From assembly GCF_001598695.1 (NCBI RefSeq), contig NZ_BCZK01000001.1:124001-188000 (forward strand): a stretch of 64,000 bases of DNA, read 5' to 3'. How positions within the stretch are numbered: position 1 is the first letter of the stretch; every line of letters starts with the position of its first letter. The notes beneath the pieces are model-generated. The model saw only the letters and a list, made by a program, of their open reading frames with translations. It ran no database searches and was not told the origin of the DNA. Of this stretch, positions 56,777 to 64,000 are shown piece after piece. The translations under genes and the position numbers were made by a program. This DNA is from Klebsiella oxytoca NBRC 105695 (GTDB lineage: Bacteria; Pseudomonadota; Gammaproteobacteria; Enterobacterales; Enterobacteriaceae).

Positions 56777-58204
56777 ATGACGCTTCTCGGTAAAAATATC
56801 TTGGTCAGTGTAGCGTTAGCCCTATCTGATCTTATTAGTTTCACGATTTCAACTTATTTAGCTATAGTATTACTTTCGTTAACCTTTAACAATTACAGCG
56901 AGGTAATTTCTTTACATGAGGCTGAAGGTTGGATTGTATTACACTGGCTTTTAGCATTTTGTTGTGTGGGTTGGTATTCTGTTAGATTACGGCATTATTT
57001 CTACCGTAAAACCTTTTGGTTTGAACTAAAAGAGATTCTTAGGACATTAGTAATTTTCGCAACTATCGAAATTGCAGTCATGGCCTTTACAACATGGACC
57101 TTTTCTCGCTTTCTGTGGGTGCTGACGTGGATATTCATATTAATATTACTTCCTGCATCAAGAATGTTAACGAAAAGGCTATTAGATACATGTGGATTGT
57201 GGCTAAGAGATACTTGGATTATTGGTAGTGGCGATAATGCTATAGAAGCTTATAAAGCAATTAGTAGCGAAAGAAACTTAGGTCTTAATATTGTAGGCTT
57301 TGTAAATTGTGATGAAGGTGTCCCCGCTGGTAACAATATAAATGGAGTACCGGTCCTTAGCAATGATATAAATTGGTTGTTGTCTATTGACACCAAAACT
57401 CAATTTATTGTTGCTGTTGAGTCACCACAGAGTGAAATAAGGAATACATGGCTGCGTAACTTTATGATTAGAGGATTTCGTTATGTCTCTGTAATCCCAA
57501 CATTACGCGGTATGCCCTTAGATAGCACAGATATGTCATTTATTTTTAGCCATGAAGTAATGATTTTTAGAGTGCAACAAAATTTAGCAAAGTGGTCTTC
57601 AAGGATCCTCAAGCGAGTCTTTGGTATATTCGGATCTATTATGATTATAATACTTCTTTCCCCAGTATTATTTTATATAAGCAGGAAGGTAAAGCATGAT
57701 GGCGGGCCCGCCATTTATGGACATGAAAGAATCGGAAAAGGTGGTAAGCCTTTTAAATGCTTGAAATTCAGGTCAATGGTAATTAATTCGAAAGAAGTTT
57801 TAGATGACTTACTTAGTAAAGATCCTGTTGCAAAGGAAGAATGGGATGCAACATTTAAATTAAAAAATGATCCCCGTATTACTAAAATTGGTCATTTCTT
57901 GCGTAGAACAAGCTTGGATGAGTTGCCTCAATTGTTTAATGTATTAAAAGGTGAGATGAGTTTAGTTGGACCAAGGCCAATAATTACTGCTGAGCTAGAA
58001 AGGTATAATGAAGAAGTTGATTATTATCTTCTGAGTAAACCCGGTATGACTGGATTATGGCAGGTCAGTGGTCGTAGTGATGTTGACTATGAAACAAGAG
58101 TTTACCTCGATGCATGGTATGTTAAGAACTGGTCTATGTGGAACGATATAGCGATCTTATTCAAAACGATTGGCGTTGTTTTGAAAAAAGATGGTGCCTA
58201 CTAA
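56777..58204 (+). CDS. wbaP: Undecaprenyl-phosphate galactose phosphotransferase WbaP
   Basis: A 475-residue initiating phosphoglycosyltransferase. Four N-terminal helices and a CoA-binding-like middle domain precede a re-entrant helix and the catalytic domain (GHERIGKGGKPFKCLKFRSM, RRTSLDELPQLFNVLKGEMS, PGMTGLWQVSGRSDVDYE). The C-terminus VVLKKDGAY is that of WbaP rather than WcaJ, so galactose-1-phosphate is the expected first sugar. ATG 56777, with GAGAGG upstream, is preferred to GTG 56765. Confidence 0.92.
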   Translation: MTLLGKNILVSVALALSDLISFTISTYLAIVLLSLTFNNYSEVISLHEAEGWIVLHWLLAFCCVGWYSVRLRHYFYRKTFWFELKEILRTLVIFATIEIAVMAFTTWTFSRFLWVLTWIFILILLPASRMLTKRLLDTCGLWLRDTWIIGSGDNAIEAYKAISSERNLGLNIVGFVNCDEGVPAGNNINGVPVLSNDINWLLSIDTKTQFIVAVESPQSEIRNTWLRNFMIRGFRYVSVIPTLRGMPLDSTDMSFIFSHEVMIFRVQQNLAKWSSRILKRVFGIFGSIMIIILLSPVLFYISRKVKHDGGPAIYGHERIGKGGKPFKCLKFRSMVINSKEVLDDLLSKDPVAKEEWDATFKLKNDPRITKIGHFLRRTSLDELPQLFNVLKGEMSLVGPRPIITAELERYNEEVDYYLLSKPGMTGLWQVSGRSDVDYETRVYLDAWYVKNWSMWNDIAILFKTIGVVLKKDGAY

Positions 58205-58225
58205 AATTTGAATGTTTAGGTAGTT

Positions 58226-59395
58226 ATGAAAAAAATAGTGATCGCATGCCGGGCCTATTACCCTGATGTTGCGGGTGGTGGAGAGATATCAACACGTGTA
58301 CTTGCTGAACAACTAGCTAGTGTTGGATATAATGTTGAAGTATTAGCTATAGGTAATGAAACATGCACTAATGTGCAAAATGGGATAAAGATAAATAGGA
58401 TAAAGTATAGAAATATTTACTGGTCATATAATAATAAAAATATTAGCGTTGTGAAAAAATTAATTTGGCACTCTTTGGATTGTAACAATTTTTTAATTGG
58501 TGAAATGATAAGTAACGTTTTAAAAGAAATAAAGCCAGATATACTAATAACCAGTACCATAGAAGACTTGTCGAGTATCATTTGGAAAATTGCGAAAAGT
58601 CAAGGCATAAGAGTTATGCATATCCTAAGGAGTTATTCTTTAATTTGTGTAAATGCAAATATGTTTAAAAAAGATAACTGTAAAAAAATATGCACTACGT
58701 GTAAGCCCTTTTCTATTTTAAAGAAGGAAAATTCAAAATATGTTGATGATGTAATTGGTATTAGTGAATTTATTTTAAATGTCCACTTGACTTACGGTTA
58801 CTTTAAAAATGCGAGATCGCATGTTATATATAATATGTGTATGGATGAAATCCTTCTTGAACGCAGCTATAATGGCTTTAGAGAAAATAAAATAAGAATT
58901 GGTTATTTAGGTCGTATACATAAGACTAAAGGCATTGAGCTAATAGTTGAGGCTGTTAGCGGTCTATCAGATAGTCATAAAAATAATATCCTATTTAAAA
59001 TCGCCGGAACCGGTGATGAGGATTATATAAACGAATTGACTAAACTAGCTAATGCAAAAAATGTTAAATGCTCGTTTGAAGGTGTCATTCCTGCTAATCA
59101 ACTGTTAGACCAAATTGATTTACTGATTGTCCCTTCTAAATGGAATGAGCCCTTTGGGCGAGTAGTTATTGAGAGCTTGGGAAGAAGAGTCCCTGTAGCT
59201 GCAAAGAGAGTAGGGGGAATACCGGAGCTTCTAAATGATAATGAAGATTTTCTCTTTAATACTATTGAAGAATTAACAAGCATTATAATGTGTTATGTAA
59301 ATAAGAGTATAAACTTTAATTTTAATTTATCTCGCTTTGAAAATAAGCGCATTATAAATGATTGGACGAAAGTACTTGGTGGATTGGGAGCATAG
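58226..59395 (+). CDS. Capsule glycosyltransferase, GT4-like
   Basis: A 389-residue GT-B glycosyltransferase. The N-terminal Rossmann part begins IVIACRAYYPDVAGGGEIST. The C-terminal donor site contains IGYLGRIHKTKGIELIVEAV and the EX7E-type stretch NEPFGRVVIESLGRRVPVAA followed by GGIPELL. It is cytoplasmic or peripheral to the inner membrane and adds one sugar to the lipid-linked repeat; donor and linkage cannot be read. Codon use is strongly AT-rich. The next gene starts immediately after its stop. Confidence 0.88.
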   Translation: MKKIVIACRAYYPDVAGGGEISTRVLAEQLASVGYNVEVLAIGNETCTNVQNGIKINRIKYRNIYWSYNNKNISVVKKLIWHSLDCNNFLIGEMISNVLKEIKPDILITSTIEDLSSIIWKIAKSQGIRVMHILRSYSLICVNANMFKKDNCKKICTTCKPFSILKKENSKYVDDVIGISEFILNVHLTYGYFKNARSHVIYNMCMDEILLERSYNGFRENKIRIGYLGRIHKTKGIELIVEAVSGLSDSHKNNILFKIAGTGDEDYINELTKLANAKNVKCSFEGVIPANQLLDQIDLLIVPSKWNEPFGRVVIESLGRRVPVAAKRVGGIPELLNDNEDFLFNTIEELTSIIMCYVNKSINFNFNLSRFENKRIINDWTKVLGGLGA

Positions 59396-60382
59396 ATGAA
59401 GAAAGTTTTATTTGATAGACGGTGGGAAGGTGGGCATGGAATAGGACGGTTCTCAAAAGAGATTACAAATAGAATACAGTTTGATAAATATATTTGTAAT
59501 AAAATTAAGCCTACCAGTCCTGTTGATATTTTTATAACTCCATGGTACCTATGTTGGAATAGATTTTTGTATTTTACCCCAGGTTTTAATGCTCCATTTT
59601 TTTTCGTAAAAAGATCAGTCATTACTATTCACGATCTAAATCATGTTGATATTGATAATAATTCCAATATCTTGAAGAGAATTTATTATAATTTAGTTTT
59701 GAAAAGAGCTTGCAAAAAATGTCTAGCTATACTTACAGTTTCTGAGTTTTCTAAAAAAAGAATTATTGAATGGTCTGGCATTGAAAAAGACAAAGTTACG
59801 GTAGTAGGAAATGGTGTTTCGGATAGTTTTACTCCAAATGGTGAAGTTTATAAGCCAGGATATGATTATATCTTTTGCGTTAGCAATCGTAAGGAGCACA
59901 AAAATGAGAAAAGATTAATTGAAGCTTATTCTTTAATTGCAGAAAAAAATCATGTTAAATTGGTGTTTTCTGGCAAACCATCTTCGTCTCTGCATGAGCT
60001 AATTAAAAATTATAATTTAGAAGATAATATCATCTTTACAGGCTTTATAAGTGATGAGATGCTTCCAAATTATTATCGTGGTGCTCTGGTTTTAATCATG
60101 CCGTCTATTTATGAAGGGTTTGGATTGCCAGTGATTGAAGCTATGGCATGTGGAATCCCTACTATTGCTTCAGCAACTACGTCCTTAGGTGAGATAGCAG
60201 GTGATGCTTCGCTATTAATTGACCCTTTTGATGTGGAAAGTATAAAAGATGCACTGGAAAAAATTATTTCTGATCAGATGTTACAGAAAGAATTAAAGAT
60301 AAAAGGGCTTGAGCATGTTAAAAAATATACTTGGGGGAAAACTGTAAACAAAGTGAAGGTGGTAATCGATTCGTTAAGATAA
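59396..60382 (+). CDS. Capsule glycosyltransferase, GT4 family
   Basis: A 328-residue GT4 enzyme. The start FDRRWEGGHGIGRFSKEI resembles mannosyltransferase-type GT4 proteins, and the C-terminal motif PSIYEGFGLPVIEAMACGIP is the classical EX7E donor-binding site, followed by SLGEIAGDASLLIDP. ATG 59396 abuts the previous stop, with GGGAG 6 bases before. The sugar specificity is unknown; mannose is a guess from family resemblance. Confidence 0.9.
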   Translation: MKKVLFDRRWEGGHGIGRFSKEITNRIQFDKYICNKIKPTSPVDIFITPWYLCWNRFLYFTPGFNAPFFFVKRSVITIHDLNHVDIDNNSNILKRIYYNLVLKRACKKCLAILTVSEFSKKRIIEWSGIEKDKVTVVGNGVSDSFTPNGEVYKPGYDYIFCVSNRKEHKNEKRLIEAYSLIAEKNHVKLVFSGKPSSSLHELIKNYNLEDNIIFTGFISDEMLPNYYRGALVLIMPSIYEGFGLPVIEAMACGIPTIASATTSLGEIAGDASLLIDPFDVESIKDALEKIISDQMLQKELKIKGLEHVKKYTWGKTVNKVKVVIDSLR

Positions 60383-60618
60383 ATTAAAAATTAAATCTTT
60401 ACTTATTTAATTTTTGAAAAAGCAATCTTCATGAAGATAATAAGTAAGGTTTGTAATTTGATTCCCTATTTAAGTTTATAATCAAAACTGTCAATAAAAT
60501 ACTCTAATAACAAAACACCGTATATAAACAAATTAGAGGTAAGCTCAAATTAAACACAGTGATTCTGATAACTCTATTTCTATATTTATAACGCGAACGT
60601 TAAGAGGTTTATGTCTCT
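60383..60618 (+). other. 236-base AT-rich gap inside the capsule gene cluster
   Basis: An unusually long gap for an otherwise tightly packed operon. It has a consensus TATAAT (60477-60482) flanked by TTTGAT/ATCAAA arms, but no well-spaced -35. AGAGG (60603-60607) precedes both an out-of-frame ATG at 60611 (17-codon hydrophobic frame MSLCIKILVLALLLIGL) and the true gene start at 60619. It could be a recombination junction or hold an internal promoter. Confidence 0.4.
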
Positions 60619-61776
60619 ATGCATCAAGATCTTAGTATTGGCATTGTTGCTGATTGGTTTGTAACATATGCTGGATCAGAAAAAATAGTTGCAGAATTTA
60701 TTGAATTATTCCCTAATTCTGAGCTTTATTCTATTGTCGACTTTCTTTCTAAAGAAAATAAACTCCATTTCAAAAATAAAAAAATCACTACTACATTCAT
60801 ACAAAACTTACCCTTTGCGAAAAAAAAATACCAATCGTATTTACCATTGATGCCTTTAGCAATTGAACAGTTAGACGTTTCTAAGCATGACATTATACTT
60901 TCAAGCTCCCATGCTGTTGCTAAAGGTATTTTAACTGGGCCTGACCAGCTCCACATAAGTTATGTACATAGTCCTATTAGATATGCATGGGATCTTCAAC
61001 ACCAATATTTACGTGAGGCTGGTTTAAGTAAGGGCCTAAAAGCAACCCTCGCACGATGGCTCTTACACAAAATACGTGTATGGGATTGTAGGACTGCTAA
61101 TGGAGTGGATCATTTCATCGCTAATTCGCAGTTTATAGCGAGGAGGATCAAGAAAGTCTATGGACGGAAAGCTGATGTAATTTATCCGGCGGTTGACGTC
61201 GAGCGTTTTGCTTTACAAACTAACAAGCAAGACTACTATATGACTGCTTCACGGATGGTTCCGTATAAAAGAATGGACCTTATTGTTGAAGCTTTCAGCC
61301 ATATGCCAACAAAAAAGCTTGTTGTTATTGGTGATGGCCCTGAAATGAATAAAATTAAATCAAAAGCAACTAGTAATATTGAAATACTTGGCTACCAACC
61401 AAATGATGTAATGCAGAAATACATGAGTGAGGCAAAAGCATTCGTATTTGCAGCAGAAGAAGATTTTGGAATCACGCCTGTTGAGGCACAGGCTTGTGGA
61501 ACTCCTGTTATCGCTTATGGTAAGGGGGGAGCTCTGGAAACAATAATTTCAATAGAAAAAGAGAATCCTACAGGATTATTCTTTTACAAACAAGATGTTG
61601 AATCGTTGGTTGAAGCTATTTCTAAATTTGAATTATCAAGGGATTTAATATTACCAGAAAATTGTAGAGCAAATGCTTTAAAATTTTCTGTCGAACGGTT
61701 TAGAGAAGAAATTAAACACTATGTGGAACAAAAATGGAAAGACTTTGAAGATAGCAAAAAAATTCATGATTATTAA
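60619..61776 (+). CDS. Capsule mannosyltransferase-like GT4 (WbaZ-type)
   Basis: A 385-residue GT4 enzyme with the WbaZ/RfbW-like N-terminus IGIVADWFVTYAGSEKIVAE and the conserved block HISYVHSPIRYAWDLQHQYL. The C-terminal domain has PYKRMDLIVEAFSHMPTKKL and FAAEEDFGITPVEAQACGTP. Proteins of this type often transfer mannose in O-antigen and K-antigen synthesis, but specificity cannot be proven from sequence. The ribosome-binding site AGAGG is 11 bases upstream, a long spacing. Confidence 0.88.
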   Translation: MHQDLSIGIVADWFVTYAGSEKIVAEFIELFPNSELYSIVDFLSKENKLHFKNKKITTTFIQNLPFAKKKYQSYLPLMPLAIEQLDVSKHDIILSSSHAVAKGILTGPDQLHISYVHSPIRYAWDLQHQYLREAGLSKGLKATLARWLLHKIRVWDCRTANGVDHFIANSQFIARRIKKVYGRKADVIYPAVDVERFALQTNKQDYYMTASRMVPYKRMDLIVEAFSHMPTKKLVVIGDGPEMNKIKSKATSNIEILGYQPNDVMQKYMSEAKAFVFAAEEDFGITPVEAQACGTPVIAYGKGGALETIISIEKENPTGLFFYKQDVESLVEAISKFELSRDLILPENCRANALKFSVERFREEIKHYVEQKWKDFEDSKKIHDY

Positions 61777-61835
61777 TTAAAGTTGGAACTGCCAATTTTT
61801 ATTAAAACTTAGTTTGTTGAAACCTTGGGGCTTTT

Positions 61836-62759
61836 ATGAATGTCATTAAACATAGTGTAGCAGCAGTTCTAGTCACATATAATAGAGTTGAACTATTAAA
61901 AATTGCTATTGACTCACTAGAAAAACAAACGATTGAGCTTAAAAATATTGTTGTTGTGAATAATAATTCTACAGATGGTACAGAGGATTATCTAAGAAGT
62001 ATTGCAAGTGACAAAATCCAATTTATAACTTTGCACAAAAATACTGGTGGCGCTGGTGGTTTCTCAGCTGGCATTAATTATGCCTACAAACTGAATATTG
62101 ATTATGTGTGGATTATGGATGATGATGCTATTGCTAGCCCTTCAGCATTAGAAGAATTATTAAAAGCAAACGATACTTTACAAAATCATTCAGCGACACC
62201 GGGTTTTTTATGCAGCCATGTCCTTAGTGATAATGAAGATTGCATGAATGTTCCCGAGATTTCTAAGAAAAAGAACTCCACTGGTTATTTCAGTTGGCCT
62301 GAGTTTGCTTCAAAGGGCATAGTTGGAGTTGATAAAGCTACTTTTGTTTCTGTACTAATATCAAAAGATATTGTTGGTGAGTTTGGTTTGCCAGTTAAGG
62401 AAATGTTTATTTGGGGAGATGATACAGAATATACATGGCGAATAAGTAACAAATATAATTGCTATTATGTCGCGAATAGTGTTGTTTATCATAAAAGGGT
62501 CATGGCTAAGTCATTGTCACTTGCAACAGAAGACAATTTAAATAGAATGCCATGGTATGGATTGCTTTACAGAAATAATTTTTACAACGTACGGAAACAT
62601 GGTAAAGCTAAAGACTATGTTTTCTATTTTAATTATGTTTTAAAAGATTTCTTTAAGGTTTTATTCAAAGCAAAAAACAAAAAGATCAAAAGGTTATGTA
62701 TTATTATTAAAGGATTTATATCTGGTATAGTATTTAACCCCAAAATTGATAGACCATAA
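61836..62759 (+). CDS. GT2-family glycosyltransferase, galactofuranosyltransferase-like
   Basis: A 307-residue GT-A enzyme. The nucleotide-binding start is VAAVLVTYNRVELLKIAIDS, the metal-binding acidic motif is in YVWIMDDDAIASPSALEEL, and KNTGGAGGFSAGINYAY is the segment characteristic of GlfT-like galactofuranosyltransferases and WbbL-like rhamnosyltransferases. WGDDTEYTWR is the catalytic base region. If it is a Galf transferase, a glf (UDP-galactopyranose mutase) gene should occur downstream of this window. Confidence 0.88.
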   Translation: MNVIKHSVAAVLVTYNRVELLKIAIDSLEKQTIELKNIVVVNNNSTDGTEDYLRSIASDKIQFITLHKNTGGAGGFSAGINYAYKLNIDYVWIMDDDAIASPSALEELLKANDTLQNHSATPGFLCSHVLSDNEDCMNVPEISKKKNSTGYFSWPEFASKGIVGVDKATFVSVLISKDIVGEFGLPVKEMFIWGDDTEYTWRISNKYNCYYVANSVVYHKRVMAKSLSLATEDNLNRMPWYGLLYRNNFYNVRKHGKAKDYVFYFNYVLKDFFKVLFKAKNKKIKRLCIIIKGFISGIVFNPKIDRP

Positions 62760-62800
62760 GTTTAATTCTGTGATTGTTAATTTCTATTTTTGAGAATATT

Positions 62801-63853
62801 ATGAATTTACAAACTAAAATTATTAATAAGGTGAAAGGGAAAGTTAATGATCTTTCCCATCGCTTTTATAAATTGCCTAAATTTGATGGAAATAAAAACA
62901 TTGCTTATGTATTAGGGGTTAGTAACCATCCTAACGCAGGGGATCAAGAAATAACATTAGCGCAAAAGAAGTTCATATTAAAATATTTACCAGATTATGC
63001 CTATGTTGAGATTGAAAAAGAAAAAATTGAATTTGTTGTTGACGAACTCGCTAGAACATTAAAGCCTCAAGATATTATCTTCATTCAGGGAGGGGGTACA
63101 CTAAGTGATTTGTATCCAGAGCATGAGTTACCTCGTCAACTACTGCTAAAAAAATTAAAAAATTGTCCATGTAAAATAATTCAGTTTCCAGTCTCCTTCT
63201 ATTATGAGAATATTGAAAGTTTCAGAAAAATTAAAAGCATTTATAATGAAGCAAAGAATTTGACTGTTTTCGTTCGTGAATCTAAATCTTACAATATCCT
63301 AAAAAGAGAACTTGAAATTCCTGTACATCATATTCCTGATATTGTTTTATCTCAAGATGAGTCTTCTTTAACAAATCGTGGAGATGATGTCTTAATTATG
63401 TTTAGAAGTGATGTTGAGTGCGTCTTGCCTAAACCATTAGCTCATTCTATAAAAGAACATTTTGCTAAGAATAACAATATATTAATTACAGATAATTATG
63501 TTGAGGATTATGTCCTTACATTTGAATCAAATAGAGACAATTTGTTAAATAAGAAATTTGATGAATTCCGTGGTGCAAAGCTGATTATTACAGATAGATT
63601 GCATGGTATGATTTTTGCGTATGTGACTAAAACCCCTGCGGTAGTATTTGATAATTCTTATGGTAAGGTAAAGTATAGCTATGAAGATTGGCTTTCTGAT
63701 TCTAACTACATAAAGTATCTTGATTCAACTGTTGCAACATTGGAAGATGTTATAAATTATGCTTCCCAAGCTTCTAATTCAGAAAAAGCATTTTGTTTTG
63801 ATGTAAAAGAGGCATTTGATCCTTTAATTAAGTTAGTAGTCGGTAACCGTTAG
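62801..63853 (+). CDS. Polysaccharide pyruvyl transferase family protein
   Basis: A 350-residue protein of the WcaK/AmsJ/CsaB-type pyruvyl transferase family, with GVSNHPNAGDQEITLAQKKF near the N-terminus, the IIFIQGGGTLSDLYPEHE motif and the C-terminal TDRLHGMIFAYVTKTPAVVF with its conserved Arg and His. It would add a pyruvate ketal from phosphoenolpyruvate to a capsule sugar, giving extra negative charge. ATG 62801 is preferred to TTG 62774 because a GAGAA-type site lies just before it. Confidence 0.9.
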   Translation: MNLQTKIINKVKGKVNDLSHRFYKLPKFDGNKNIAYVLGVSNHPNAGDQEITLAQKKFILKYLPDYAYVEIEKEKIEFVVDELARTLKPQDIIFIQGGGTLSDLYPEHELPRQLLLKKLKNCPCKIIQFPVSFYYENIESFRKIKSIYNEAKNLTVFVRESKSYNILKRELEIPVHHIPDIVLSQDESSLTNRGDDVLIMFRSDVECVLPKPLAHSIKEHFAKNNNILITDNYVEDYVLTFESNRDNLLNKKFDEFRGAKLIITDRLHGMIFAYVTKTPAVVFDNSYGKVKYSYEDWLSDSNYIKYLDSTVATLEDVINYASQASNSEKAFCFDVKEAFDPLIKLVVGNR

Positions 63854-63906
63854 TTTGCATTGATGATTAGAAAGATCTATCTTTCTTTATTTTCATTTAT
63901 AACCTT

Positions 63907-63938
63907 AAAGGAAGGCATCCATATGGTTGTCTTCCTTT
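63907..63938 (+). terminator. Near-perfect hairpin before the next capsule gene
   Basis: AAAGGAAG and CTTCCTTT form the outer arms of a 32-base palindrome, continuing inward through GCA/TGT-type pairs to a CCATATGG core with one mismatch. No long U-tract follows, so it may be an attenuator or mRNA structure rather than a full terminator. Confidence 0.45.
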
Positions 63939-63952
63939 GTGAGGTGTGGGAT

Positions 63953-64000
63953 TTGAACAGATATAGTAAGCTTCTAAACAATTCAATCATATTTGCATTA
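63953..64000 (+). CDS. Likely start of a Wzx-type flippase, cut by the window edge
   Basis: TTG 63953, preceded by GAGG at 63941-63944, opens MNRYSKLLNNSIIFAL, which runs off the window. This is the style of N-terminus seen in Wzx O-antigen/capsule flippases, basic and then hydrophobic, and such a gene is still missing from the locus. Alternative in-frame starts are GTG 63944 and ATG 63923, the latter buried in the hairpin. Only 16 codons are visible, so the call rests on style and context. Confidence 0.45.
   Translation, partial: MNRYSKLLNNSIIFAL

Overview
The window is an enterobacterial chromosome segment, almost certainly Klebsiella or a close relative such as Raoultella. Four things point there: the order galF, cpsACP-type PAP2 phosphatase, wzi, wza, wzb, wzc, wbaP that opens a Klebsiella capsule (K) locus; a housekeeping block (trhP/yegQ, yegS, baeSR-mdtABCD, yegD, alkA, udk, dcd, asmA, yegH) with near-E. 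coli proteins; a recognisable CyaR sRNA beside trhP; and high-GC housekeeping genes that give way to AT-rich DNA from wza onward. The species is not fixed by what I can read.

Layout. 1-7.4 kb: the end of a HAD phosphatase gene, then a mandelate-racemase-type enolase-superfamily enzyme followed by a five-gene Dpp/Opp-type peptide ABC transporter; an operator-like palindrome precedes it and a BIME lies inside it. 7.8-9.0 kb: a membrane-anchored ToxR/CadC-like regulator and a small membrane partner, like E. coli YqeI/YqeJ. 9.0-11.5 kb (minus): yegS, the sRNA CyaR with a CRP-like site, and trhP. 11.6-15.7 kb (minus): an accessory operon, PcfJ-like protein, DUF1266-like membrane protein and a large DUF4034/Sel1-like protein whose frame is broken by two amber codons. 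15.9-27 kb (minus): baeR, baeS, mdtD, mdtC, mdtB, mdtA, an envelope-stress efflux operon. 27.4-33.5 kb: a dimethylarginine-hydrolase-like enzyme, an amino-acid ABC transporter with no ATPase gene, an Lrp-type regulator, an AstE/aspartoacylase-type deacylase and a DAACS symporter; together they look like uptake and breakdown of a modified amino acid. 33.8-39.8 kb: an orphan LuxR-type regulator, a 7TMR-DISM histidine kinase with its response regulator, and a divergent citrate synthase paralogue. 39.9-47.4 kb: yegD, alkA, udk, dcd, asmA, yegH.

48.4-64 kb is the 5' part of the capsule locus. It has RcsAB-box-like sites upstream of galF and cpsACP, a JUMPstart/ops element before wzi, an intrinsic-terminator-like hairpin between wzc and wbaP, then wbaP, three GT4 glycosyltransferases, one GT2 glycosyltransferase, a polysaccharide pyruvyl transferase and, at the window edge, the likely first codons of a wzx flippase. 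The implied capsule is Wzy-dependent, started with galactose-1-phosphate and possibly pyruvylated.

Points most worth a second look: the citrate synthase paralogue in which the catalytic His equivalent to E. coli His305 is Asn; the two in-frame amber codons, both in a GAG-TAG context, in the DUF4034-like gene; the ABC transporter without an ATPase beside a DDAH-like enzyme; and the 42-residue Pro/Gly/Asp-rich insertion in the BaeS sensor domain.
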